A stretch of DNA of 64,000 nt from JAFDVJ01 sp964487505 (GTDB taxonomy: Bacteria > Acidobacteriota > Blastocatellia > Pyrinomonadales > Pyrinomonadaceae). The notes under the pieces are model-generated. The model did no database searches. It saw nothing but the letters and a program-made list of their open reading frames with translations, and was not told the DNA's origin. Shown here one piece after another: positions 17,948 to 26,506 of the stretch. A program made the position numbers and the translations under genes. The stretch covers positions 1-64,000 of the forward strand of contig CAZARD010000001.1 in assembly GCA_964487505.1 (NCBI GenBank), written 5' to 3'. Within the stretch, counting starts at the first letter, position 1. Every line of letters begins with the position of its first letter.

Positions 17948-19531
17948 ATGGCAGTCAGCCGAAAAGGAAAATTCATTATTGGCGGAAGCATCATCGCGCT
18001 ATTGCTGATCATCATCGTCGCCGGCGTGCTCGCGTCGCGAAAGGACACGCCCGAGGTAACGGTCGTTAAGATCGAAAAGCGGAAGGAGTTGCGCTCGATC
18101 GTTACGGCGTCCGGTGAGGTGCGCCCGATCCAGTTCATCAATCTGACGAGCGAGGTCCAGGGGCGAATCGAGGAGATCTACGTCAAGGAAGGCGATGCCG
18201 TCACGAAAGGGGCGCCACTGGTCAAACTCGACCCGACCGCGCTCAATTCGAGCACCGACGCCCAACTTTCCGCGCTGCAGGCTTCGCAGTCGGACGCGCA
18301 GCTTTCCCGTTCGCAGATCCTCGCCGCGCAGAACCAGCTTTCGCAGGCCGAGCAAGGCCTGACCGCGTCGCGCGCTTCGGTCGACACTGCCCTCCAACAG
18401 GTAAGCTCGGCGCGCCAAAACGTGATCGCGGCCGAGACCGATGTCGACAGCCAGCAGGTCAACCTCAATACCGCAAGCCGCGAACTGAAGCGAACAACAG
18501 ATCTTTTGGAATCGGGCGTCGCGTCACGATCCGAATACGACGCCGCCAAGGACCGGGTCGAGCAGGCCCAGGTCTCGCTGCGCAACGCCCAGTCGCGGCT
18601 GCGGTCGTCGCAGTTGGCGGTCAAGGAAGCCGAGCTTCGGGTGAACGAGGCACGGGCACGGGCGCGCCAGCAGGAGGTTTCGGTCAAGGACGCGCGACGC
18701 AGCGTCGACACGGCCAACATCTCGGCGAATTCGAGCCAGAAGCGTGCCGAACAGCAGGCGGCGGTCTTCCGCGGCCAGCGCACTCAGCGCGACAAGACGC
18801 TGCAGGTCGCGCCGATCAACGGCGTCATCGCGAACATCCCTTCGAAGGTCGGTGAGTTCGCCGTCGCCGGTCTCTCCACGACCGCGCTCCTGACGATCGC
18901 CGACATGTCGTCGATCAACGTCGAGGTCAAGGTCGACGAGACCGAGATCGACAAGGTCGAGGAGGGCCAGAAGGCCAAGATCAAGGTCGATGCGTTCGGC
19001 GACAAAGAACTGATCGGCGAAGTCACGCAGAAGACCCCGCTCGCGGTCGGGAAATCTCAAACCAGCGGCGGCCTTTCGACGAACATCAATGTCCAGGAAG
19101 CCAAGGAATTCAAGGTCGTAATCCAACTCAAGGACATCCCGAAGGAACTTCAGGAAGGCTTGCGCCCGGGAATGAGCGCGACCGCCACGATCACGACAAA
19201 GACAGCCGAGGACCTGATCGCGGTCCCGCTTCAGTCGGTCATCGAGAAAAAACCTGACGCGTCCCCGTCGCCGACTGTCCAGGGCGATCTTCAGATGCCG
19301 GCCGAAAAACCGAAAGCCATCAAGGGAGTTTACGTTTTGGACGGCAACAAGGCCAAATTCGTCGAAGTCACGACCGGCATCACGGGCGAGAGCGATATTC
19401 AGATCCTGAGCGGACTTGGCGAGGGTCAGGAGGTAATCACCGGACCAAGCCGGATCCTGAACACGCTGAAGGAAGATACGGTGGTTAAGCGACAGGAAAA
19501 GAAAGAGGGCGAGTCGACGCCCAAGTCCTAG
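17948..19531 (+). CDS. HlyD/MacA-family periplasmic adaptor of an ABC exporter
   Basis: 527 residues. An N-terminal membrane anchor (FIIGGSIIALLLIIIVAGVLA) precedes a biotinyl-lipoyl-like segment (GEVRPIQFINLTSEVQGRIEEIYVKEGDAVTKGAPLVKLD). A long helical hairpin rich in Gln, Ala and Arg (about 95-280) is followed by a second lipoyl half (LQVAPINGVIANIPSKVGEFA). Beta-barrel and membrane-proximal domains end with a Ser/Pro linker near residue 435. The adaptor links the inner-membrane ABC complex to an outer-membrane channel; no TolC-like gene is in the window. The ATPase gene starts 2 nt after its stop. Confidence 0.93.
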   Translation: MAVSRKGKFIIGGSIIALLLIIIVAGVLASRKDTPEVTVVKIEKRKELRSIVTASGEVRPIQFINLTSEVQGRIEEIYVKEGDAVTKGAPLVKLDPTALNSSTDAQLSALQASQSDAQLSRSQILAAQNQLSQAEQGLTASRASVDTALQQVSSARQNVIAAETDVDSQQVNLNTASRELKRTTDLLESGVASRSEYDAAKDRVEQAQVSLRNAQSRLRSSQLAVKEAELRVNEARARARQQEVSVKDARRSVDTANISANSSQKRAEQQAAVFRGQRTQRDKTLQVAPINGVIANIPSKVGEFAVAGLSTTALLTIADMSSINVEVKVDETEIDKVEEGQKAKIKVDAFGDKELIGEVTQKTPLAVGKSQTSGGLSTNINVQEAKEFKVVIQLKDIPKELQEGLRPGMSATATITTKTAEDLIAVPLQSVIEKKPDASPSPTVQGDLQMPAEKPKAIKGVYVLDGNKAKFVEVTTGITGESDIQILSGLGEGQEVITGPSRILNTLKEDTVVKRQEKKEGESTPKS

Positions 19532-19533
19532 CG

Positions 19534-20280
19534 ATGTATAAGTTTATGGAAAATCAGAACGGACACGTCGATGACAAGGACCTGCTTCCGGCCGGCGAAG
19601 CTCTGATCTCGATGCGGAACATCTGGAAGACGTACCAGATGGGAATCGAAGAACTTCACGCGCTGCGAGACGTCTCGTTCGACGTCAAGAAGGGCGAGTA
19701 CGTCGCTATCATCGGACCTTCCGGATCCGGAAAATCGACGTTGATGAACCTCATCGGCTGTCTCGATTCGCCTTCCAAAGGCAAATACTGGATCAACGGC
19801 AATCAGGTATCGGAGATGACCGACGACGAGCTCGCAAAGATTCGCAACAAGGAGATCGGGTTCGTTTTCCAGACGTTCAACCTTTTGGCGCGCGCGACGG
19901 CGCTCCACAACGTCGAACTGCCGCTGATCTACGCCGGAATGCGCGCGGGCGAGCGCCACGAAAAGGCGCAGGGCGCCCTCGCATCGGTCGAACTCGAGGA
20001 CCGGATGATGCACAAGCCGAACGAGCTGTCCGGCGGACAAAGGCAACGCGTCGCGATCGCGCGGGCGCTTGTGAACCATCCGTCGATCCTGCTCGCCGAT
20101 GAACCGACGGGCGCGCTCGATTCGAAGACCAGCGTTGAGATCATGGCGCTTTTCGAGAAACTGCACGCCGAGGGGAACACGATCATCCTCGTAACCCACG
20201 AGCACGATATCGCGGCACGCGCCCACCGGATCATCACTATTCGCGACGGACGCATCGAAAGCGATGAAAAGGTGAAATGA
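19534..20280 (+). CDS. MacB-type ABC transporter ATP-binding protein
   Basis: 248 residues. A complete nucleotide-binding domain: Walker A GPSGSGKST, Q-loop VFQTFN, signature LSGGQRQRVAIARAL, Walker B ILLADEPTGALD and H-loop VTHEHD. It is of the LolD/MacB type that powers mechanotransmission permeases rather than a classical transport channel. It is the only ATPase in the locus and so probably serves all four permeases downstream. A second in-frame ATG lies four codons in. The stop overlaps the next start (ATGA). Confidence 0.95.
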   Translation: MYKFMENQNGHVDDKDLLPAGEALISMRNIWKTYQMGIEELHALRDVSFDVKKGEYVAIIGPSGSGKSTLMNLIGCLDSPSKGKYWINGNQVSEMTDDELAKIRNKEIGFVFQTFNLLARATALHNVELPLIYAGMRAGERHEKAQGALASVELEDRMMHKPNELSGGQRQRVAIARALVNHPSILLADEPTGALDSKTSVEIMALFEKLHAEGNTIILVTHEHDIAARAHRIITIRDGRIESDEKVK

Positions 20281-20978
20281 ACGTCGGTCTGCCGGGTTAT
20301 GTGCCGATCATCTTCATCCTGACGACGTTCGTCACGCTCGGCTTTATCCTGCACGCCGTCAGAAGAACCGGAAATGAAGGTCTGCCAGCGCAGGCCTTCG
20401 CTTTTTTGATCCCGTTCTGGCTGTTTTTCACGGCGATTCTTGCGATCTACGGTTTCTACTCGGACACTTCGCGTTTTCCGCCGAGGGTCGTTGCAGCCGG
20501 GGCGCTGCCGGCGATCATCGTTTCGCTTGTCTATCTCGCATTCTTCCGCCGGACTTTCGTCGATGAACTCCCGCTTCGCGTTCTGACGCTGCTTCACATC
20601 GTGCGGATTCCGGTCGAACTCGTGCTGTTCTGGCTTTACGGAGCGGCATTGGTTCCGAAGGCGATGACCTTCGAAGGCTGGAACTTCGACATCGTTTCGG
20701 GCCTAACCGCCCCCGTCATCGCTTGGCTCGCGTTTCGCGGCGGCCGGATCAACCGGCCGCTTCTAATCGCGTGGAACGTGATCGCGCTCATACTATTGTT
20801 CGTGATCGTCGGGACGGCCGCCGCGGCGTTTCCTTCGCCGATGCAGCAGATCGCATTCGACCAACCGAACCGGGCGGTCGTCGACTTCCCTTTCATCTGG
20901 CTCCCCGCGATCATCGTCCCGGTCGTTCTTTTCGCGCATCTGGCAAGCCTTAGCCAGCTTTCGCGGCGGCCGACTTGA
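20277..20978 (+). CDS. multi-spanning membrane protein of unknown function
   Basis: 233 residues with about seven hydrophobic helices, for example VPIIFILTTFVTLGFIL, AFAFLIPFWLFFTAILAIYGF, AAGALPAIIVSLVYLAFF and WNVIALILLFVIVGTAAAAF. It begins four bases inside the ATPase stop, which implies translational coupling. It has no similarity that I can see to MacB permeases, which carry four helices and a large periplasmic domain. I do not recognise the family. Its place between ATPase and first permease suggests an accessory subunit. Confidence 0.8.
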   Translation: MNVGLPGYVPIIFILTTFVTLGFILHAVRRTGNEGLPAQAFAFLIPFWLFFTAILAIYGFYSDTSRFPPRVVAAGALPAIIVSLVYLAFFRRTFVDELPLRVLTLLHIVRIPVELVLFWLYGAALVPKAMTFEGWNFDIVSGLTAPVIAWLAFRGGRINRPLLIAWNVIALILLFVIVGTAAAAFPSPMQQIAFDQPNRAVVDFPFIWLPAIIVPVVLFAHLASLSQLSRRPT

Positions 20979-21065
20979 TCCGGCCCAAGCGATCCGCCCC
21001 GGACGAAACCGCGTGCGACCGGCATTTTGATAACGAAATGCCGTCCGCGGACGTAAAATAGAATT

Positions 21066-22319
21066 ATGCCGACGTTCGCCGCGCTGACATTGTTCGCGGA
21101 ATCGTTCAGACTCTCGCTGCTGAGTTTGCGCAGCCATAAACTACGAACGTTCCTGACGCTGTTGGGGATCATTGTCGGCGTCGCATCGGTGATCGCCGTG
21201 ATGACGATCATCAGCGGCCTCGACCAGACCGTCGCGACGGCCTTTTCAGCCCAGGGATCGACCGCCTTCTCGGTCTCGAAACGCCCGCTCGTCATAACCT
21301 CGCGAGAGGATATGATCAAATTCAACAAGCGGAAGGACGTGACGCGCGAAGACGCCGACGCGATCAAACGCCTTTGCCGCGACTGCTGGCGCGTCGGGAT
21401 CGCCGTCAACGGCGCGGGGCTTGTCAAACACGGCGAGAACCGTTCGGAAGGCGTTTCGGTGAGGGGACTCACACTGCCGATGTTCGACATCGAGAACGTC
21501 ACGATCCAGGCGGGACGGCTCTGGACCGAGCAGGAAGGCGACGCCGGCCGGAATATTTGCGTCATCGGGACGGATATCATTGAGAATCTTTTTCCGGGCC
21601 GCAATGCGGATTCCGTCGTCGGGGACGAAGTTCGCGTCGACGGGGTGCCGTACACGATCCTCGGTGTCGCTTCGCCGTTCGGCAAGGTACTCGGGTTCTC
21701 GAGAGACAACTTTGTTTACATTCCGTATCAATCGGCCCAGAAGATGTTCGGCGCCCGCGATTCGGTCACCGTCCACGTTCAGGTGCGGGATTCTTCGCTG
21801 TTCGAAACCGCCAAGGACGAGGTCCGGACGATAATGCGCAACCGGCGCGGCAAATCCGTGGGCGACGAGGACGATGGCGTCTCGGTCGAATCGCAGGACG
21901 CCTTCATCGGGATCTACAAGAACGCCACTTCGGGAATCTATTTCGCAACGTTCGGCGTGGCGGTCATTTCGCTCGTCGTCGGCGGCATAGTCGTGATGAA
22001 CATCATGCTCGTGTCGGTCACCGAACGGACCCGCGAGATCGGCCTGCGCAAGGCCGTGGGCGCGCGTGACCGGGACGTGATGCTTCAGTTTTTGATCGAA
22101 GCCGTGACGGTGACGATCCTCGGCGGCGCGATCGGAGTCGTCACGGGCTACGGGCTGGCGTACTTACTCTCGGTCCTGATGGGATTCCCGGTGCTGATCA
22201 GCGTCAGTTCGGCGGTCCTCGGGGTGACCGTCTCGTTTGTCGTCGGACTCGCAAGCGGGCTTTATCCGGCGTGGCGCGCCGCGAAGCTCAGCCCGATCGA
22301 CGCGATGCGGAACGAATGA
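21066..22319 (+). CDS. MacB/FtsX-family ABC transporter permease (first of four)
   Basis: 417 residues. An N-terminal transmembrane helix (LRTFLTLLGIIVGVASVIAVMTII) is followed by a periplasmic MacB_PCD domain of about 240 residues. The C-terminal FtsX domain has three helices. Its hallmarks are GGIVVMNIMLVSVTERTREIGLRKAVGARDRDVMLQFLIEA and the end YPAWRAAKLSPIDAMRNE. A Cys-containing segment (KRLCRDCWRVG) in the periplasmic part is not shared with the other three. It lies 87 nt after the membrane protein gene and is followed by a heptamer repeat. Confidence 0.93.
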   Translation: MPTFAALTLFAESFRLSLLSLRSHKLRTFLTLLGIIVGVASVIAVMTIISGLDQTVATAFSAQGSTAFSVSKRPLVITSREDMIKFNKRKDVTREDADAIKRLCRDCWRVGIAVNGAGLVKHGENRSEGVSVRGLTLPMFDIENVTIQAGRLWTEQEGDAGRNICVIGTDIIENLFPGRNADSVVGDEVRVDGVPYTILGVASPFGKVLGFSRDNFVYIPYQSAQKMFGARDSVTVHVQVRDSSLFETAKDEVRTIMRNRRGKSVGDEDDGVSVESQDAFIGIYKNATSGIYFATFGVAVISLVVGGIVVMNIMLVSVTERTREIGLRKAVGARDRDVMLQFLIEAVTVTILGGAIGVVTGYGLAYLLSVLMGFPVLISVSSAVLGVTVSFVVGLASGLYPAWRAAKLSPIDAMRNE

Positions 22320-22324
22320 GAGCT

Positions 22325-22420
22325 CTGACATTTGGGATTTGGGATTTGGGATTCGCGATTTGGAATATTTGGGATTTGGATTTTGGAATTTGCGATTTGG
22401 GATTTGGGATTGGCCAATTA
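22325..22420. repeat. heptamer repeat array, consensus ATTTGGG
   Basis: About 13 near-tandem heptamers reading ATTTGGG, ATTTGGG, ATTTGGG, ATTCGCG, ATTTGGA and so on, with clear 7-nt periodicity. They fill almost the whole 116-nt space between the first and second permease genes. This is the cleanest copy of the family in the window. Confidence 0.85.
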
Positions 22421-22435
22421 CCGGCAAACTGAACG

Positions 22436-23677
22436 ATGACCTTCGACGATCTGAAAGAATCGGCCCTGATGGCCGTCGAAACGCTGCGCGAAAACAAATT
22501 GCGCTCGGCGTTGACGATCCTCGGCGTGATGGTCGGGGTTCTGACAGTGCTCGTTATGGTTTCGATCATCCAAGGCTTGAACAGATCTTTCTCGGAGCAG
22601 ATCGAATCGCTCGGATCGAACACCATCTTCATCTCGAAATTCAGCCCGAGTTTCGGCCGCCCGCCGGGCCAGGAGGAACGCCAGCGCAAGGAACTGACGC
22701 TCGAGGACGCCGACGCGATACGCGCCGAAGCAACGTCGGTGGTCGGCGTTTCGCCGCTCCAAAGGAAGATCTCCGTCAATGTCCGGTTCCGCGATAAAGA
22801 GACCGACACGCCGGTCTTCATAGGCGTCACGCCGTACTACGAGTTCACGCATTCGCAGTACATAGGGGTCGGCCGGTTCATTACTGACGCGGACGTTCGC
22901 GAACGTTCCAACGTCGTCGTGCTCGGCCGCGACGTCGTGCAGGCGCTGTTTGAGAACCAGGACCCGCTCGAAAAGGAGATCAAGATCGCCGGCACGCCGT
23001 ACCGCGTGATCGGCATAATGGAAACGCTCGGCTCGTTCTTCGGGCAATCGCGCGACAACTCGATCTTCGTCCCGATCACGACCTATCAAAAATACTATCC
23101 CGAGCTTCGGCCTCCGGAAACGGTCTTCGTGATCATCGTCCGGCCACGGTCGCGCGAGGACGTGCCGGCGGCGATGGACGAGATCCGGGACATTCTTCGC
23201 CGCCGCCGCGAGGTCGCGCCCGGAGAGCCGGACAATTTCGGCATTTCGTCGCAGGACGCGCTGCTCGACGTCTACAACCAGCTGACTGGCGCGACATATC
23301 TCGTGCTGACCGCGATCTCGGCGGTCGCGCTGATGATCGGCGGGATCGGCGTGATGAACATCATGCTCGTGTCGGTCACGGAACGGACAAAGGAGATCGG
23401 AATCCGCAAGGCCGTCGGCGCGACGCGGGTCTCGATTCTCGTCCAGTTCCTGATCGAAGCCGTGATCCTGACAGGGATCGGCGGGATCATCGGGCTGATC
23501 GTCGGCGAGGTGTTGAGCCGCGTGATCAACGCGTATTCGCCGCTCCCGGCCTACATTCCCGTCTGGGCGATCCTCGTCGGCCTCATCGTCTCGGCGGGCG
23601 TAGGGATCGTCTTCGGCCTCTACCCGGCGTGGAAGGCCGCAAAGCTGAATCCGATCGACGCGCTCCGTTATGAGTGA
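22436..23677 (+). CDS. MacB/FtsX-family ABC transporter permease (second of four)
   Basis: 413 residues with the same plan as its neighbours: N-terminal helix (LRSALTILGVMVGVLTVLVMVSII), periplasmic MacB_PCD domain with GSNTIFISKFSPSFG, then three C-terminal helices with GGIGVMNIMLVSVTERTKEIGIRKAVGA. It ends YPAWKAAKLNPIDALRYE. The start ATG at 22436 lies 16 nt past the heptamer array with no clear Shine-Dalgarno. Confidence 0.93.
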   Translation: MTFDDLKESALMAVETLRENKLRSALTILGVMVGVLTVLVMVSIIQGLNRSFSEQIESLGSNTIFISKFSPSFGRPPGQEERQRKELTLEDADAIRAEATSVVGVSPLQRKISVNVRFRDKETDTPVFIGVTPYYEFTHSQYIGVGRFITDADVRERSNVVVLGRDVVQALFENQDPLEKEIKIAGTPYRVIGIMETLGSFFGQSRDNSIFVPITTYQKYYPELRPPETVFVIIVRPRSREDVPAAMDEIRDILRRRREVAPGEPDNFGISSQDALLDVYNQLTGATYLVLTAISAVALMIGGIGVMNIMLVSVTERTKEIGIRKAVGATRVSILVQFLIEAVILTGIGGIIGLIVGEVLSRVINAYSPLPAYIPVWAILVGLIVSAGVGIVFGLYPAWKAAKLNPIDALRYE

Positions 23678-23892
23678 AGGGATTTTGGATTTTGACTGGA
23701 GCCTGACTGGCCCGGTTGCAGGTTTCGCAACGTGCGGCCGCGGAGTTGGGGAATCTTCGAAATAGGAACGCAGGCAGAGCTCAAGATGAGCGGTCCGCAT
23801 CGGTCGGTCCGCGCGAAGCGCTCACTGCAACCGGGACGGTCGCGCTCCGGCCGCAATCCAAAATCTAAAATCCAAAATCCAAAATCCGAATA
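23678..23892. repeat. inverted-repeat element with heptamer arms and structured core
   Basis: The left arm has GGGATTTTGGATTTTG. The right arm is its complement, AATCCAAAATCTAAAATCC followed by further AAAATCC units. The 160-base core contains an inner inverted pair, CCGGTTGCAG near 23712 and CTGCAACCGG near 23825. The transcript could therefore form a nested cruciform-like fold. It separates the second and third permease genes and has no gene of its own. Confidence 0.75.
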
Positions 23893-23945
23893 ACTTATTG
23901 CTACCGTTTGCGTAATAGTCTCCGGCTTCAATAGGATTAGTTCGG

Positions 23946-25181
23946 ATGAATTTCTCGGAAACAATAAAACTCGCCTTTGCGGCGATCTGGGCGCATAAGC
24001 TTCGGTCGTTCCTGACGCTTCTCGGAATGATCATCGGCGTCACCGCGTTTATGCTGGTCTTATCGTTGCTGCAGGGATTCAACGCCTATGTCGATGAAAA
24101 GATCGCCGGGATCGGTTCGAATTCCTTCACGATCCGCCGTTTCAGCTTCGACGACTTCAAGAACACCGACACTATCGCCGAGGCGCAACGCCGGAACAAG
24201 GAGCTCACCTTCGACGAGCTCGACTATATTCGCCAACGGTCGCAGCTGATCGGGAAGATCGGCGCCAAGGCGCTGCCGAATTTGGCCGAGCTCAAACGCG
24301 GCACCGAAACGCTCCGTGACGTCCAGATAGAAGGGATGGAGCCCGTCATCGGCGAGATCGCCAACGTCGATATCGCGCTCGGCCGTTTCTTTACCGACGC
24401 CGAGAACTCGAATGCGGTGCGCGTCGCGTTCATCGGCTCGGAGATCGCGGAAAAGCTATTTCCCAACGGCGACGTCATCGGCCAGGAATTCACGATGCGC
24501 GGGATCCCTTACCGGGTGATCGGCGTTCAAACGAAGAAAGGAACGGTCTTCGGGCAATCGCAGGATCTCTTCGTCTGGCTGCCGATCAAAACATACGGCG
24601 CGAACTTCGGCGGTCTGACCCGCGGCCGCGGCCTGTATTTCGAGGCCACCGCCGCTTCCCCGAAGCTCTTCAACGAAGCCGTCGAAGAGGCGCGGACGCT
24701 GTTGCGCGTCAAGAGGAAACTGCTGGCAAACGAACGCGACAATTTCGGGATCCTGACGCCCGACGCGATCGCGAGCCTCCGCGATTCGATCTTGCGGCCG
24801 ATATTCATCGTTATCCTTGCGGTGCCCGCCATCGCGCTCCTCGTCGGCGCGATCGTCATCATGAACATCATGCTTGTCGCCGTCACCGAACGAACGAAGG
24901 AGATCGGCATCCGCAAGAGTCTCGGAGCGCGGCAGGCCGACATTCTGAAGCAATTCCTGATGGAGGCGGCGACGCTCGCGGCGATCGGCGGCATCATCGG
25001 GCTCGTGATGGCAAAGCTTCTGGGGATAATCGTCACCGCGGTTGTCATTCAGACAGTGATTCCGTGGTACGCGGCGGTGATCGCGATCAGCGTCTCGGCA
25101 ATCGTTGGTGTTTTGGCCGGACTCTTTCCGGCGTGGAAGGCGGCGCGGCTCGATCCGATCGAAGCCCTGAGGGCGGATTGA
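23946..25181 (+). CDS. MacB/FtsX-family ABC transporter permease (third of four)
   Basis: 411 residues. N-terminal helix LRSFLTLLGMIIGVTAFMLVLSLL, then a periplasmic domain with GSNSFTIRRFSFDDFKN. The C-terminal helices have AIVIMNIMLVAVTERTKEIGIRKSLGARQADILKQFLMEA, and the end is FPAWKAARLDPIEALRAD. Unlike the other three, it has AIVIMN where they have GGIGVMN or GGIVVMN, a small change in the first C-terminal helix. The fourth permease starts 1 nt after its stop. Confidence 0.93.
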   Translation: MNFSETIKLAFAAIWAHKLRSFLTLLGMIIGVTAFMLVLSLLQGFNAYVDEKIAGIGSNSFTIRRFSFDDFKNTDTIAEAQRRNKELTFDELDYIRQRSQLIGKIGAKALPNLAELKRGTETLRDVQIEGMEPVIGEIANVDIALGRFFTDAENSNAVRVAFIGSEIAEKLFPNGDVIGQEFTMRGIPYRVIGVQTKKGTVFGQSQDLFVWLPIKTYGANFGGLTRGRGLYFEATAASPKLFNEAVEEARTLLRVKRKLLANERDNFGILTPDAIASLRDSILRPIFIVILAVPAIALLVGAIVIMNIMLVAVTERTKEIGIRKSLGARQADILKQFLMEAATLAAIGGIIGLVMAKLLGIIVTAVVIQTVIPWYAAVIAISVSAIVGVLAGLFPAWKAARLDPIEALRAD

Positions 25182-25182
25182 T

Positions 25183-26448
25183 ATGTTTCTCATCAACAAC
25201 GCGTTTTACGAAAACATGAAGATGGCCTTCCAGACGTTGCGGGCCAACAAGCTCAGGTCGTTCCTGACGATCTTCGGCGTCATCATCGGCGTCATCACGG
25301 TGATGCTCATCTCGTCGATCATCTCGGGCATCGACATGGCGGTCAAGAAACAGGTCGAGTCGTTCGGAACGAGATCGATCTTTCTCCGCAAATTCGACAT
25401 CAAGGCGATCAATACCGGCCGCCGCTCGCAGGAAGAACGTATGCGAAAGCCGCTGACGATGGAAGATTCAGAAGCGATCAAGGGGCTTTCGTCAGTCGAA
25501 GTGTCGGTGCCCTTTCTCGACATCACGAACAACTTCTTCGGTCAAAAGCTGCTCGTCTCCGGCCCGAACGGAAAGACGTCGTCGAGTGTCCGCCTGCAGG
25601 GGACATTGCCTGACGTCGAGCGGACGAATACGGTGATTCTGCAGGAAGGCCGTTGGTTTACGCAAAACGAATCGGACGACAAGACCGACGTCTGCCTCAT
25701 CGGATCGTCCGTCGCCGAGGCGTATTTCCCGTTCGGGTCCCCGCTCGGTGAAAACCTCGAGATCGGCGGCCGCGTTTTTCGCGTCATAGGGGTTCTCGAA
25801 AAAAGGGAGCAGTTGTTCGGAGGCGGAAGCGGCAGCAACGATCAGAACAACGTCATCTATATGCCGATCGGGGCGGCGTTGCGGCTCAAGCCGTTCGCGG
25901 ACGATCTGTTCCTATTGACGGTCGCGAAAGAGGGCCAGCTCGAGATCGCGAAAGATCAGGTCCAGGATCTGATGCGGGTGCGCCGTCAGGTTCCGTTCGG
26001 CGAGCCGAACAACTTCGGAATGGAGACCGCCGCCGGCATCATCGAGCAGTTTCAGTCGATCACGGCCGGGGTCGCGCTGACGATGGTCGTGATCTCGTCG
26101 GTTGGACTCTTAATCGGCGGCATCGGCGTGATGAACATCATGCTCGTTTCGGTCACCGAGCGGACGCGGGAGATCGGAATCAGAAAGGCGATCGGAGCAA
26201 GACAAGCCGACATCCTGCTCCAGTTCCTGATCGAGGCCTCGACGCTGACCGGGTTCGGCGGACTCGTCGGACTGTTGATCGGATGGAGTCTGACGTTTCT
26301 GATAGCTATCGTTTTCCCGTCGTATGTTCCTTGGTGGGCGCCGCCTCTCGGCTTCGGCGCGAGCGTGCTGATCGGGATCGTCTTCGGCCTTTTCCCGGCT
26401 TGGAAGGCCGCCCGGCTCGATCCGATCGAATCGTTGCGATACGAGTGA
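25183..26448 (+). CDS. MacB/FtsX-family ABC transporter permease (fourth of four)
   Basis: 421 residues. N-terminal helix LRSFLTIFGVIIGVITVMLISSII, periplasmic domain with FGTRSIFLRKFDIKAI and a glycine-rich loop (FGGGSGSNDQNN). The three C-terminal helices contain GGIGVMNIMLVSVTERTREIGIRKAIGARQADILLQFLIEA, and the end is FPAWKAARLDPIESLRYE. It closes the transporter locus. The group II intron relic begins 58 nt downstream in opposite orientation. Confidence 0.93.
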   Translation: MFLINNAFYENMKMAFQTLRANKLRSFLTIFGVIIGVITVMLISSIISGIDMAVKKQVESFGTRSIFLRKFDIKAINTGRRSQEERMRKPLTMEDSEAIKGLSSVEVSVPFLDITNNFFGQKLLVSGPNGKTSSSVRLQGTLPDVERTNTVILQEGRWFTQNESDDKTDVCLIGSSVAEAYFPFGSPLGENLEIGGRVFRVIGVLEKREQLFGGGSGSNDQNNVIYMPIGAALRLKPFADDLFLLTVAKEGQLEIAKDQVQDLMRVRRQVPFGEPNNFGMETAAGIIEQFQSITAGVALTMVVISSVGLLIGGIGVMNIMLVSVTERTREIGIRKAIGARQADILLQFLIEASTLTGFGGLVGLLIGWSLTFLIAIVFPSYVPWWAPPLGFGASVLIGIVFGLFPAWKAARLDPIESLRYE

Positions 26449-26506
26449 CGCCTGATCGAGCTTCTTTCGCGCCTTCGGTACGTTTCAGGGGAAGCAACTC
26501 TCCTAA

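Noticed and set aside
22325..22420. Heptamer array considered as a CRISPR or a coding sequence (IPNPKSQ-type peptides)
   Set aside because: There are no unique spacers. The translated peptides come from a degenerate nucleotide repeat and lack start sites.
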